From Cystobacter fuscus DSM 2262 (GTDB taxonomy: Bacteria > Myxococcota > Myxococcia > Myxococcales > Myxococcaceae): a stretch of 64,000 nt of DNA. The position numbers and the translations under genes are program-made. Positions 24,775 through 33,290 of this stretch are shown piece after piece (the first letter of the stretch is position 1; each line of letters opens with the position of its first letter). The stretch spans positions 1 to 64,000 of the forward strand of contig NZ_ANAH02000026.1 in NCBI RefSeq assembly GCF_000335475.2, in the 5' to 3' direction. Under the pieces are notes generated by a model. That model was not told where the DNA came from. It did no database searches and saw only the letters and a list, made by a program, of their open reading frames with translations.

Positions 24775-25383
24775 TCAGGCGCGGGCCACCTGGGTCCACT
24801 GGCGCTTGCGCCACTCGAAGGGAGGAATCCGGATGCGCTCCCCGACGGAGCCGTTCCACTCCGTCCTCACCCCGTGGCGTCCGAGCACCTCGCACACCTC
24901 GCGAGCGATGGCGAGGCTCGCGGCCTCGTGCTTCGCGGCGTCTTCCTCGTAGGCGCCGAAGGCCAGCATCAGCCCCTCGCCCGCGACGCCTCGCTCCAGG
25001 TCCTGGCCATGGAAGAAGACCGCTCCGCGCGGCGGCGTGTCCTGGTAGCTGGCGACCTCATTCACGTCGGACCAGCCCTCGGACATCGTGTAGCCCGCGT
25101 TCTGCAGCGCGACGACGCCGCGCCCGTTCAGCTCCTCGAAGGCGTTGTCGATGGCGTCGTTGAGCGTCGGCTCGCTCCAGCCCGCCTCCCGGACGCGCTG
25201 CGCCTGGAAGAGCTTCCGGGCGTGCGCGTCCAGCGTCTCCACCAGTGCACTGTCGGACTCGCCCAGCTCGTCCTCCACCCACTGCTCGAGCTCCTCGAGC
25301 AGCTCCTCTTCGTCCTCGAAGCCGCCGCGCACCGCGCACTCGACGCGGGCGAGCAGGTGCTCGCGGGAATCATCGTCGCTCAT
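24775..25383 (-). CDS. DUF6891-like cytoplasmic protein
   Basis: A 202-aa acidic protein with no signal peptide. Residues 10-60 are a Glu-rich helical region (EDEEELLEELEQWVEDELGE); the rest matches the DUF6891 pattern as I remember it (TLNDAIDNAFEELNGRGVVA, QNAGYT, RGAVFFHGQDLERGV, FEWRKR near the end). Function unknown; similar proteins occur beside toxin-immunity genes but also elsewhere. It borders the accessory region on the right. Confidence 0.6.
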   Translation of the reverse strand: MSDDDSREHLLARVECAVRGGFEDEEELLEELEQWVEDELGESDSALVETLDAHARKLFQAQRVREAGWSEPTLNDAIDNAFEELNGRGVVALQNAGYTMSEGWSDVNEVASYQDTPPRGAVFFHGQDLERGVAGEGLMLAFGAYEEDAAKHEAASLAIAREVCEVLGRHGVRTEWNGSVGERIRIPPFEWRKRQWTQVARA

Positions 25384-25482
25384 GCGCGGGGACTCTACCG
25401 CATCCGGGCAGCCTGACCCCTCGGGTCTGGACAGCGAGCCGACATCGCGAGTAGGAAGAGCCGCTCATCAGGAGGGATGGAC

Positions 25483-26220
25483 ATGAGCGACACGCCAGAG
25501 TGGAAGGGACGTCGTCTGGGCTCGTATCTGCTGGGTGAGCGGTTCCCGGACATTCCGGAGGACCAAGGGCGCCTCTACGCGGCGCACCATGTCGACACCG
25601 GAGAGCCCGTGCTGGTCGTGATGCCGGGCTCCGGCGACGACTGGAGTTCGTCCACCCCCTGGTGTGCGGAAGTCACGAGGTTCACCGACCCGGACGCCCT
25701 GGTTCTTCACCCCAAGCGCACGGCCGGGGCGAGGCCGCCGAGATTCCACGAACTGACCCTGGGGTTCATCCACCTCGCGGGCTCGCTGGCGCAACTCGAT
25801 GAGCGGGAGGATGTGCGGGCCCACTTCCTGCGCTTGCGCACTCCCCAGCCCATCCGTTCTCGACACCGGGCAACACGCTGGGGACTGACGGCGCTGGCCC
25901 TGGCGGTGGGATTCGTCTTCCTGTTCTGGCCGCGCACGTCCACACCTCCGGAGATACGCGACCGGGCCAGCGACACGCCTACCTTCATGAATGGACAGGA
26001 GCTCTCTTCGCCAGTCATCGCCTACCCGATGCCAGAGAAACCCTTCAAGGAGCAGCGCAAGCCGCCTTGCATGCCGGGTACGGAAGTGGAGATTCGGGGC
26101 GGTTGCTGGATGCCCCACCGCAGTGATGCGCCCTGCCCTCCGGGAACGGCCGAGTACCAGGGCAAGTGTTACGTGGCCGTCAAGAAGCCGGACCCGGAGC
26201 CTCGATCCATCCAGCCCTAA
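25483..26220 (+). CDS. Kinase-N-lobe-like membrane protein, paralog 1
   Basis: Function not established. The 245-aa product has an N-terminal part resembling a Ser/Thr kinase N-lobe without catalytic residues (RRLGSYLLGERFPDIPEDQG, LYAAHHVDTGEPVLVVMPGS), one transmembrane segment (about 132-150, WGLTALALAVGFVFLFW) and an outer region with four cysteines (PPCMPGTEVEIRGGC; APCPPGTAEYQGKC). GGAGGG lies 6 nt before this ATG; an ATG at 25477 is too close to it. Two paralogs follow at 28140 (intact) and 33291 (broken), sharing about 70 bp of upstream DNA with the first of them. Confidence 0.7.
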   Translation: MSDTPEWKGRRLGSYLLGERFPDIPEDQGRLYAAHHVDTGEPVLVVMPGSGDDWSSSTPWCAEVTRFTDPDALVLHPKRTAGARPPRFHELTLGFIHLAGSLAQLDEREDVRAHFLRLRTPQPIRSRHRATRWGLTALALAVGFVFLFWPRTSTPPEIRDRASDTPTFMNGQELSSPVIAYPMPEKPFKEQRKPPCMPGTEVEIRGGCWMPHRSDAPCPPGTAEYQGKCYVAVKKPDPEPRSIQP

Positions 26221-26234
26221 TGGTGTGAGGGGCG

Positions 26235-26615
26235 ATGAACTCCAAGATGGAAGACCTCCTGAGTTCCCTCGAAGCAGTGGCCGGACAACACTCCAGCGAG
26301 GCTGAAGCGGCGACCACCCTCGAGACCGCGGCCCTAGCGCTCCACTTCATCCGCCGCATCGGCCGGCTGAATGACTTCTGGGAGTACGTCAAGGCCTTCA
26401 ATCATGAAGAGGCCTGGCCGAAACCCCTGCACTCCTTCGGCACCCGGGACGAGGCTCTGGACTGGTTACGAACCCAGCCGACCCTTCCCTATGAAACAGT
26501 GCTGGAGGTGGCAGGTCATCTCCACAACGTCACACGCAGGCCGGACGGGGAGTGGGTCCTCATTCGCCCTCCCACGATCGCGGAGTTGGAGGCCATGGAG
26601 CAAGCGGAGGAGTGA
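26235..26615 (+). CDS. Small acidic hypothetical protein
   Basis: Not recognised. A 126-aa helical protein (MEDLLSSLEAVAGQHSSEAE; TALALHFIRRIGRLNDFWEY-like helices) with a short beta part (EWVLIRPPTIAELEAM) and no signal peptide. It begins 14 nt after paralog 1 and so is likely co-transcribed with it. No copy accompanies paralogs 2 or 3. Its size and position next to a toxin-immunity pair would fit an immunity or accessory protein, but that is inference. Confidence 0.6.
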   Translation: MNSKMEDLLSSLEAVAGQHSSEAEAATTLETAALALHFIRRIGRLNDFWEYVKAFNHEEAWPKPLHSFGTRDEALDWLRTQPTLPYETVLEVAGHLHNVTRRPDGEWVLIRPPTIAELEAMEQAEE

Positions 26616-26772
26616 ACCACCTCCTCGTCATGCTCTCGGGCTGGCGCTTCTTTGCTTCTCCGTCGTCGGCTCCTTTCATCCAGCGTTGGGGTACACGCTG
26701 CCCAGGCCGCGCTCCGCTCAGGAGCGCGGCAGTGCAAGTGGTTACCTGGTGCCGCTGGCGGCCCGCTCCTGC
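26616..26772. other. Short convergent gap without features
   Basis: Between the 126-aa gene and the immunity gene. It contains an inverted repeat (CCGCGCTCC-GCTCA-GGAGCGCGG, about 26709-26731) that could end transcription from both sides. Nothing else seen. Confidence 0.4.
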
Positions 26773-27426
26773 TCACCTCGCTCCGGGATCCACTCCGGCG
26801 AAGGGAATGCGCGGCTCGGCCAACTCACGCACGATGGCGAGGTGGACGAACAGGTTGACCTTCTGGAGGTTCTCGAGCCGGTTCCTGCCTCCGGCCACCA
26901 GCGCCGGCTCGAACCCGTACATCTCATCGGGCGCGAGGGGACCCAGCTTCTTCAACGCCCGCTGAAACAGCGCCTTTCCAGCCTCGTCCTTCATATCCAG
27001 TTCCTGCTTCTTCTTGGACGCGAAGAACACCTGGGCGGCGATATCAGGATCCTTCGCGGGCGTGCGCAGCTCTTTCTCGATTCCAATCAAGGCGCTGGTG
27101 GGGCACAGAATCACCAGAGTGCGGTGGTTGCGCTCTCCCCAGGCATACAGCTTGCCGAACGCCGAGCGCGCCACGACGTGGTACTTGTCGAGCGTCTCGA
27201 AGGGAGTGCCAGACAACCAGCGCTCGACGAGTCCCTCGTAGTCCTCGGGGTTGACCGTCCAGAACAAGCCTTCGGCGTACCCGCACCACCCCTCCTCTTT
27301 CCAGTATTCCAGGAACTGCTTCGGCAGCACCTTCTGGTACTTCTCGAAACTCAGCTCGAGCGCGGGCGTCCGGAAGGACGCCTCGCCGATGTCTTCGATG
27401 AATACCTCGAAAGCCTCATCCCTCAT
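26773..27426 (-). CDS. GAD-like/DUF1851 domain immunity protein
   Basis: A 217-aa cytoplasmic protein matching the GAD-like plus DUF1851 pattern: VFIEDIGEA, LSFEKYQKVLPKQFLEYWKE, GWCGYAEGLFWTVNPEDYEG and, in the second half, YHVVARSAFGKLYAWGE with LLVILCPTS-like strand. Proteins of this family are encoded next to polymorphic and type VI toxins and are considered immunity proteins. The ATG at 27426 is chosen because GGAGG lies 8 nt upstream and the start overlaps the stop of the toxin fragment as ATGA. The gene appears intact although its toxin is truncated. Confidence 0.8.
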   Translation of the reverse strand: MRDEAFEVFIEDIGEASFRTPALELSFEKYQKVLPKQFLEYWKEEGWCGYAEGLFWTVNPEDYEGLVERWLSGTPFETLDKYHVVARSAFGKLYAWGERNHRTLVILCPTSALIGIEKELRTPAKDPDIAAQVFFASKKKQELDMKDEAGKALFQRALKKLGPLAPDEMYGFEPALVAGGRNRLENLQKVNLFVHLAIVRELAEPRIPFAGVDPGAR

Positions 27427-27971
27427 GGGCAATACCTCCGGCCACGGCAGACCTCAAGTTTGACGTTCATCTTGGCATGACCCTGTTTCGCGTCGGACGC
27501 CTGTTTGGCCTGAGCATCAATGGTGGACAGCCGGTCTTTCTGGTTCCAGCTGGCGCCAATGGCGCTGTTGACCGAGGCATCACCCATTCCCTCCGGTTTG
27601 GACTTGCTCCAGCCTCCGGTCACCATATCCGGTTCGTGCAGAGCATCCAACGTGCTCATGATGTCCTTGGCACGGGCACTGGCTTGATTTTTCAGCTCGC
27701 GGTAGCCCAGGCCCTTGTTGTCGTTCTTCATGCTCTCCATGAGGCTGTCCCGAATCTTCTCCTCGAACGCGGCTCTTTCCACCTCCCGCGCCCTCTGCGC
27801 ATCTGGATTGCGGCCGCTACCAGTGGCCTTTAACGCGTCCTTGTACGACTTCCGTGCGGACTCGAACTTGTCCACCGACATCTCGTTGATGGCGTCCTGC
27901 TGACGCCGCAACTGCCGATCGTACTCCTGGAGATATTTCTTCCGGGCTTCGGGTGAGAGCCGGAGAAGGTG
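27423..27971 (-). pseudogene. C-terminal toxin domain, polymorphic toxin type 15, N-terminus lost
   Basis: The open frame encodes about 182 residues from just after an in-frame TGA (27972-27974), with no ATG; a TTG at 27911 is the only plausible internal start. The sequence follows the polymorphic toxin type 15 pattern: RRQQDAINEMSVDKFESARK, GRNPDAQRAREVERAAFE, LHEPDMVTGG, ASVNSAIGASW and the end KMNVKLEVCRGRRYC. Full-length members carry long N-terminal delivery regions; here these are missing and the frame ends at a copy of the CTTTGACACC repeat. The stop overlaps the immunity gene. It may be a silent cassette that could be joined to an N-terminus by recombination, or simply a relic. Confidence 0.78.
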
Positions 27972-27985
27972 TCAAAGGACTCGAA
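27968..27985 (-). repeat. Dispersed repeat copy 2 at the toxin break point
   Basis: On the minus strand TTCGAGTCCTTTGACACC ends exactly where homology of the toxin C-terminal frame begins. It differs by one base from copy 1 (19750-19767). Confidence 0.65.
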
Positions 27986-28139
27986 ACAGCCAGTGGTCGC
28001 CGCAGCAGGGCACCTGGTCGCTCTGCCGCCCCTCTGGATGCCCGGGAGTCCAGTTCCACTTTCGGGCATCCTGACCCATCGGGTCTGGACAGCGAGCCGA
28101 CATCTCGAGTAGGAAGCGGCGCTCATCAGGAGGCATGGA
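27986..28139. other. Region upstream of paralog 2
   Basis: About 70 bp (28066-28139) match the DNA upstream of paralog 1 (25406-25482), including GGGTCTGGACAGCGAGCCGA and CTCATCAGGAGG. This shared leader presumably carries the promoter and ribosome-binding site of both genes. Confidence 0.55.
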
Positions 28140-28868
28140 ATGAGCGATACGCCAGAGTGGAAGGGACGTCGTCTGGGCTCGTATGTGCTGGGTGAGCGGT
28201 TCCCGGACATTCCGGAGGATCAAGGGCGCCTCTACGCGGCGCACCATGTCGACACCGGGGAGCCCGCGTTGGTCGTGATGCCGGGCTCCGGCGACGACTG
28301 GAATTCGTCCACCCCCTGGTGTGCGGAGACCACGAGGTACACCGACCCGGACGCCCTTGTTCTTCACCCCAAGCGTACGGACGGGGCGGGGCCGCCGAGA
28401 GTCCACGAACTGACCCTGGGTTTCATCCACCTCGCGGGTTCGCTGGCGCAACTCGATGAGGGGGAGGATGTGCGAGCACACTTCCTGCGCGCTCCCCGGC
28501 CCATCCGTGCACGACACCAGGCAACGCGCTGGGGACTCACGGCGATGGCCCTCGCGGTGGGATTCGTCTTCCTGTTCTGGCCGCGCACGTCCACACCTCC
28601 GGACATGCGCGACCTACCCGATGACACTCCCATCCTAATGGATGGGCAGAACCTCCATTCAGCCATTGCCTATCCAATGCCGGAGAAGCCCTTCGAGGTG
28701 CAGCGCAAGCCACCCTGCATGCCCGAAACGGAAGTGGAGATCAGGGGCGGTTGCTGGGTGCGCCATCGCCGCGATGCACCCTGCCCTCCGGGAACGGCCG
28801 AGTACCAGGGCAAGTGTTACGTGGCCGTCAAGAAGCCGGACCCAGAACCTCGATCCATCCAGCCCTGA
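28140..28868 (+). CDS. Kinase-N-lobe-like membrane protein, paralog 2
   Basis: A 242-aa protein about 85-90% identical by eye to paralog 1: the same non-catalytic kinase-like N-terminus (RRLGSYVLGERFPDIPEDQG), transmembrane segment (WGLTAMALAVGFVFLFW) and cysteine-containing outer tail ending DPEPRSIQP. The conserved ends and scattered differences suggest gene duplication with some constraint. A group II intron begins 12 nt after its stop codon, so the co-transcribed small gene seen after paralog 1 is absent. Function unknown. Confidence 0.7.
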   Translation: MSDTPEWKGRRLGSYVLGERFPDIPEDQGRLYAAHHVDTGEPALVVMPGSGDDWNSSTPWCAETTRYTDPDALVLHPKRTDGAGPPRVHELTLGFIHLAGSLAQLDEGEDVRAHFLRAPRPIRARHQATRWGLTAMALAVGFVFLFWPRTSTPPDMRDLPDDTPILMDGQNLHSAIAYPMPEKPFEVQRKPPCMPETEVEIRGGCWVRHRRDAPCPPGTAEYQGKCYVAVKKPDPEPRSIQP

Positions 28869-28880
28869 GTTCGAGTTTCG

Positions 28881-29657
28881 GTGCGCCAGGCAAAGCTTGG
28901 GTGAGGAGGAAGCGATAGAGAACGGAAACCTCACGAGTAACCCAGCAGGTGCGAGTCCTGCCCGGCAAAGGAGGCTACCAGCCGGAAGCGAGTCTTGCGT
29001 GGTGCCGGGGTAACCCGGACTGCGAAGCGTAGACAGCGAGTGGGCGGGCCGCGTGATTGAGCCCCGAAAGGAACCTGTCGCGAGAGCTAACGCCGTCGAA
29101 ACAGCGGAAGGCCGCATCGGGAGGTCGCAAGGGCCTGACCTCTCGGTCTCGCCGGGGTCGAAGAGCGGAGCACGTCCGCGGAGGGTTGCCCAGGAACCTG
29201 GGAGACCCTGACGTTTCCATGACATGAGACCGGTTGGGGACGCCGGAGAACAACCCTGGCTCGAGGAGGATGGGCGCCCGACCTCCCTGGGAGCGAAAGA
29301 CGGGTGGCGATGGTACTGCTGCGGCGAAGGAAACGAAGCCGGGCAGGAGGAGCGTCAGGGAGTCGGAGCGCCTCGTACTACCGCGGAAGCGGGGGAACGC
29401 ACCCAAGCGGACCCTGTGGAGGGAAGGGGGCGCCCGGAGCATGGAACCGTGGGAGGGAAACACGGCGGGGACACCGAGCCCCAGCAGCGTGTCAACGTGA
29501 CTTCGACGGATAGTGGTGCTGGCGCGAAGCCAGCGGAGGCGTGAGTCGGCAGTCGTCTGCTCACGGCGAAGCCATGCGACGAAGAGCCGGATGCGGTAGT
29601 CCCGCACGTCCGGATCCGTGGGAGCCCCGGGGGAGCAATCGCCCGGGGCCACCCGAC
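28881..29657 (+). mobile_element. Group II intron copy A, no functional reverse transcriptase
   Basis: The 777-bp segment starts with the 5' consensus GTGCG, has a domain I-III region typical of bacterial group II introns (AACCCAGCAGGTGCGAGTCC, GCCCGGCAAAGGAGGCTACC, GAACCTGGGAGACCCT), then the start of an intron-encoded protein (ATG 29441, [19 protein letters not shown]) that hits TGA after 19 codons. It jumps to a 33-nt domain V (29584-29616, beginning GAGCCGG and containing the AGC triad), a domain VI hairpin and the 3' end ACCCGAC. The reverse transcriptase/maturase body is missing. The RNA core may still be foldable, so splicing with help in trans is possible but unproven. It lies 12 bp downstream of paralog 2. 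Confidence 0.75.
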
Positions 29658-29888
29658 CAGTTTCTAGCGATGCGCAGGCCGCTGCCTTCAAGGAGCCGAG
29701 TAGTAGCAAGAGGAGGTTTTGTCGAATCTTCTTGCCACCGGGGTTCGCCGAGGTCACTCCACCGCATGGCCTCCGGCAGTTTCACGATGGGCGCGGAGGC
29801 GTCCGTCAGTTGCATGGGCTGGATCGCGGGCCCTCCACCGCCAAGTCCACGGCCTTGAGGGCAGCGGGCTGGCGTGGAGAGCCATGGA
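29658..29888. other. Gap between intron A and nuclease gene
   Basis: No convincing gene. A minus-strand open frame near 29690-29815 (QLTDASAPIVKLPEAMRW) looks partly coding and may be a fragment of the gene into which the intron inserted, but it has no full domain. Confidence 0.35.
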
Positions 29889-32177
29889 TCACGGGGTGAA
29901 GATGGGCGCTACGGTGGAACTCTCCCAGCCGGCCGTCAGCAGTACGCTGCCCGGATGCAGAAGGATGGCGGCTCCTCCCGTGCAACTGGCCGGGATATTG
30001 TCAAGCAGGGTCCATTCGTTGGTCTCCGGATCGTATACCTCGGTGCCGCCGTCAACACCCCCCGCGATCAGAAGCTGCCCTGAGTAGAGGAGGGTCGCCG
30101 TGTGGTTGCGGTGCAACCGGTTCATCGTGGGACCCGCGCGCCACTGGGTAGTATACGGATTGTAAATGAACGTCGTGCCCGGCGTGGAATTGGACGAATC
30201 GCCGCCCACCACCATCACCTCGCCCGAGTAGAGCCGCGTGACGGTGAAGCCATCACGGTGGCCCGGCAGTGCTCCATGCTGGCTCCACCTGTTGGTGTAG
30301 GGATCATAGAGGTCCACTTGCGACCCTGTGATCAACAGCACTTCGCCCGAATACAGCATCGTCGCGACAGACCCAGAGCTGTCGTGTTCCAGCTCGCCTG
30401 CGGGAGACCACGCGCCCGTTTCCGGATCATACAGTTCTGCGGTGGTCGCCGGACTGACGTGGACATTCGAGCCATCGAGGTTCTCGATTTCGCCGCCCGT
30501 GACCAGCACCTTGCCCGACCGGAGCAGGGTCGCCTGGTGGCCAGAACGCCGCTGACTCAAAGAGCCGGTATAGCTCCAGGAGCGCGTGACCGGATCGTAA
30601 AGCTCTGCGCTCGAGAGCGTGGATTCGTCATTCCGGCCACCCGACACCAGGATTTTTCCGGACGCCAGCTTGACGGTGGCGAAGTTGTAGCGCGGCGAGT
30701 TCAGAGCCCCCGTGGCCTGCCAAGTGTTTGAATAGGGATTGTAGAGTTCGGTCAGGCTGATGGAGGACGCGACACCGAGCGAGTTGCGCGTATGGCCCCC
30801 CGTGACCAGCACCAGTCCGGAGCTGAGCAGCGCCGCGCCCTGCACGCCGCGTGGAGACTGCATCGCTGAACTCGTCGCCCACGATGATTTTGGCAGCGGT
30901 CCGAACTTCAAGCGTGCGGCGATCATCTTGTGGTCAGACCACAGGTGAGGGTCTGCGACCGTCTGGAAGTCGCCCACGTTGGTGGTGCTGCCGCTATAGA
31001 GGGTGAAAATGTAATCGAGCACATTGCCCGAGTTGGTTGCGGTGTTGAATGTGTGGTACTTCAAACACAGGCTGGAGGCGGTCGTGCATTCCGATGTCTC
31101 CTTGAAGAAGTCGCCTCGGGCATCCCGCAGACCATAGTCATGAAGCAGTCGAGGCACCGACTTGGCTTCGGTGTTGCCTCCTGGGAATTGACCTGTTTTC
31201 GTCTTGTAATAAGCATTCATGTCGCCGATGATCGCGATCGGGGCTCCTGGCGGATGGGCCACGCCGTCAGTCATCGTCGAAGCGGAGATACCCTTCAATG
31301 CTTTTGCAAGTCCTCGCGCGACCTCTCCGTTGAAGAAGTCAGCCACTCCGTCCGTAGTATCGCTGTATCCATGGTCGACAATCGAGTGGATCGAGGAAAC
31401 GATGATGTACCTGTTCGGTTGGTCGGTCGAGGGTCCGGTCGACATCAGGATCGCCCACGGGAAGACCTTGTCTTTCTTGACAGAGTCCTTGTTGACAAAG
31501 CTCCTGCCCAGTGCGTTGAGGTAGGCATCCCGATATTTGGGATCGATCAGATTCCCTCCCAGGAAGGTGCCGCTTGCGATGGGCTTGAGCGTGGAGGTGT
31601 TGTAATAGATGTGCGATGCTCTCGCCACTGTTCTCGGAATCACCTCGTTGGTGGAGGTGATGGTGATGGGGTCGCCTGTCAGTAGATACTTGGAGTAGTC
31701 GACCGCCTGTTGATAGCCGTAAGTTCGTAGCCGTGCATCGAGGTGCTCGCGCTGGGTGGTGTGGGTTCCGTTGATGATGACCTTCGATGTTCCGGACTCC
31801 TGCACGGCGACAACGTCGGCCTGTAGGTTCTGGCCGTCAAAATTCATTGTGTCTTTGATGCGCGAGATGATCGCGTTCGACCGCTTGCCTCCGTTGTAGC
31901 CATCAAAATCTCCCCAGAACATATACCTTGCTTCCGGATAGTTTTCGACCTTGTACACATCCGCTGCTGTTTGGGGAACATCATTCACGTAGTATTTGGA
32001 GTAGTCATACGCGGCGATGTTATACGAAGCAAATGTCCAGGACTTGGCGCTGGGTGCAGATGCCGCCGCGAAGCTGGATGCCGTGGGGGCGAACACCATC
32101 CCGAGGCACGCGAGCGCGACGACCGCGGCCCTTGTGTTGACGGGGCGTGCTCCGGGCTTGTTGTCTTCAATGGACAT
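29889..32177 (-). CDS. Secreted endonuclease/exonuclease/phosphatase-kelch fusion protein
   Basis: A 762-aa exported protein. The signal peptide ends near residue 38 (SSFAAASA). An EEP (DNase I-like) domain spans about 45-425: SYNIAAYDYSK, VVAVQES (catalytic Glu), IIGDMNAYYK (Asp/Asn), VLDYIF and WSDHKMIAAR (terminal Asp-His). Six kelch-like repeats fill 430-760, each with VLVTGG and ELYDPxTxxW-type motifs, forming a propeller. It may degrade nucleic acid or act as a phosphodiesterase, with the propeller binding a surface. AGGAG precedes the ATG at 32177; a GTG at 32180 also exists. The N-terminal part is noticeably less GC-rich than the C-terminal part. Confidence 0.8.
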   Translation of the reverse strand: MSIEDNKPGARPVNTRAAVVALACLGMVFAPTASSFAAASAPSAKSWTFASYNIAAYDYSKYYVNDVPQTAADVYKVENYPEARYMFWGDFDGYNGGKRSNAIISRIKDTMNFDGQNLQADVVAVQESGTSKVIINGTHTTQREHLDARLRTYGYQQAVDYSKYLLTGDPITITSTNEVIPRTVARASHIYYNTSTLKPIASGTFLGGNLIDPKYRDAYLNALGRSFVNKDSVKKDKVFPWAILMSTGPSTDQPNRYIIVSSIHSIVDHGYSDTTDGVADFFNGEVARGLAKALKGISASTMTDGVAHPPGAPIAIIGDMNAYYKTKTGQFPGGNTEAKSVPRLLHDYGLRDARGDFFKETSECTTASSLCLKYHTFNTATNSGNVLDYIFTLYSGSTTNVGDFQTVADPHLWSDHKMIAARLKFGPLPKSSWATSSAMQSPRGVQGAALLSSGLVLVTGGHTRNSLGVASSISLTELYNPYSNTWQATGALNSPRYNFATVKLASGKILVSGGRNDESTLSSAELYDPVTRSWSYTGSLSQRRSGHQATLLRSGKVLVTGGEIENLDGSNVHVSPATTAELYDPETGAWSPAGELEHDSSGSVATMLYSGEVLLITGSQVDLYDPYTNRWSQHGALPGHRDGFTVTRLYSGEVMVVGGDSSNSTPGTTFIYNPYTTQWRAGPTMNRLHRNHTATLLYSGQLLIAGGVDGGTEVYDPETNEWTLLDNIPASCTGGAAILLHPGSVLLTAGWESSTVAPIFTP

Positions 32178-32476
32178 CACTGTGAACTCCTATCTGCGTG
32201 GGGGCCCTGCGTGAATCAAATGGCGTAAACCGCGGAGTCTGGATTGTGCGCTTTGTGCATCGAACCCGCACAAATAGTGAATCCGAGACTAAGAATGGCC
32301 CTTGAGGACGGCAACGGGAGGGCATGTGAATGATGGGTTTTTCCGCGCTCTTCTGTTCTCCTGAATTCACTCCGGAGCCAATTGTTCGCGATTGGGCAGG
32401 CTCGCTCCCCCGCACGAACCGGGACCGGCCCCGCAGAACGCGCGGTTATGCCCAGGCACGGTACACTGCGAGCACC
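32178..32476. other. AT-richer intergenic region
   Basis: About 300 bp between the nuclease gene and the fragment at 32477. It should hold the nuclease promoter. No clear boxes, no gene. Confidence 0.35.
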
Positions 32477-32670
32477 ATGAGTCAGCGTCGCGATCCCCCG
32501 AATCGGGTTCCTCCCCTCCAGACCCTTCAGGTCAACCCCGACCATGTGCTCGGCCAGCTGGCCCAGGTGCTGACGACAAGCCAGACGCACGAGTTACCCG
32601 AGGTGCGCGAGCGCGCGGCGTAGAAGGCGGAGCGGTGGCAACGCGTCTTCCAGGGCCTAAGTAGGTCGCT
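32477..32670 (+). pseudogene. Fragment of a lineage-type hypothetical gene
   Basis: From ATG 32477 the frame reads MSQRRDPPNRVPPLQTLQVN and reaches TAG at 32621, but similar-looking coding sequence continues in the same frame (KAERWQRVFQGLSRSLEV) for another 50 bp. This resembles the beginning of a family of myxobacterial hypothetical proteins whose members run on much longer. I read it as a gene start interrupted by a nonsense codon and then truncated near the point where intron copy B sequence begins. Confidence 0.45.
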
Positions 32671-32730
32671 AGAAGTTTTCGACACCTACAGGGCCCATTC
32701 CCCTCTGGGAAAGAGCCCTTTGTGTATCTG

Positions 32731-33218
32731 AGAGCGGGGCACGCACACAGGAGGGTTCTGCGGGAACCTGGGAGGTGCTGACGACTCCACGTCAAAGAGA
32801 CCGGAGGGCAACCGGAAGAAAGCCCAGGCCCGAGGGAGATGGGCGCCCGACTCCCGCGGGAGCGTGGCGGGTGGTAGCGCGCTGGCGAAGGAAACGAAGC
32901 CGGGCGTGAAGGTCGTCAGGAAGTCGGAGTGCCTCGTAGTACCGCTGAAGCAGGGGAACGCACCCGGGCGGACCCTGTGGAAGGAAGGGGGCACCGGAAC
33001 ATGGAATCGAGGGAGGGAAAGATGGCGGGGACACCGAGCCCTACAACCGTCTCAACGAAACTCCAACGGATAGCGACGCTGGCGAGCTCATCCAGCGCAG
33101 GGTGCGAGATGGGTCTACCGACTCGCAGCGAAACCATGAGCCGAGGAGCCGGATGCGGGACTTCTGAATGTCCGGATCTGTGGGGGCCGGGGTGGGCAAC
33201 TGCCCTGGTCTACCCGAC
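32731..33218 (+). mobile_element. Group II intron copy B, 5'-truncated and ORF-less
   Basis: Alignable with copy A from AGAGCGG (29162 in copy A) to the 3' end TACCCGAC. It lacks the 5' third (domain I start). Its intron-protein start (ATG 33001) is intact for 30 codons (MESREGKMAGTPSPTTVSTK then LQRIATLASS), more than in copy A, and then passes directly into domain IV end and domain V (33146-33178, GAGCCGGATGCGGG). The distal stem of domain V is poorly paired. It cannot self-splice as it stands. It ends 72 bp before the broken paralog 3. Confidence 0.7.
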
Positions 33219-33290
33219 ACCGCAGGACGTCGGCCCCTGCTGGCCATGGCGAGCGCGGGCGGAGTCATGGCCCTGTCGCGGAGGGATGGA

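Noticed and set aside
29441-29540. A functional intron-encoded reverse transcriptase in copy A
   Set aside because: The frame stops after 19 codons and the rest of the protein is absent.
29561-29815. A minus-strand 84-codon frame between intron A and the nuclease gene
   Set aside because: Runs into the intron's domain V/VI on the opposite strand; at most a gene fragment.
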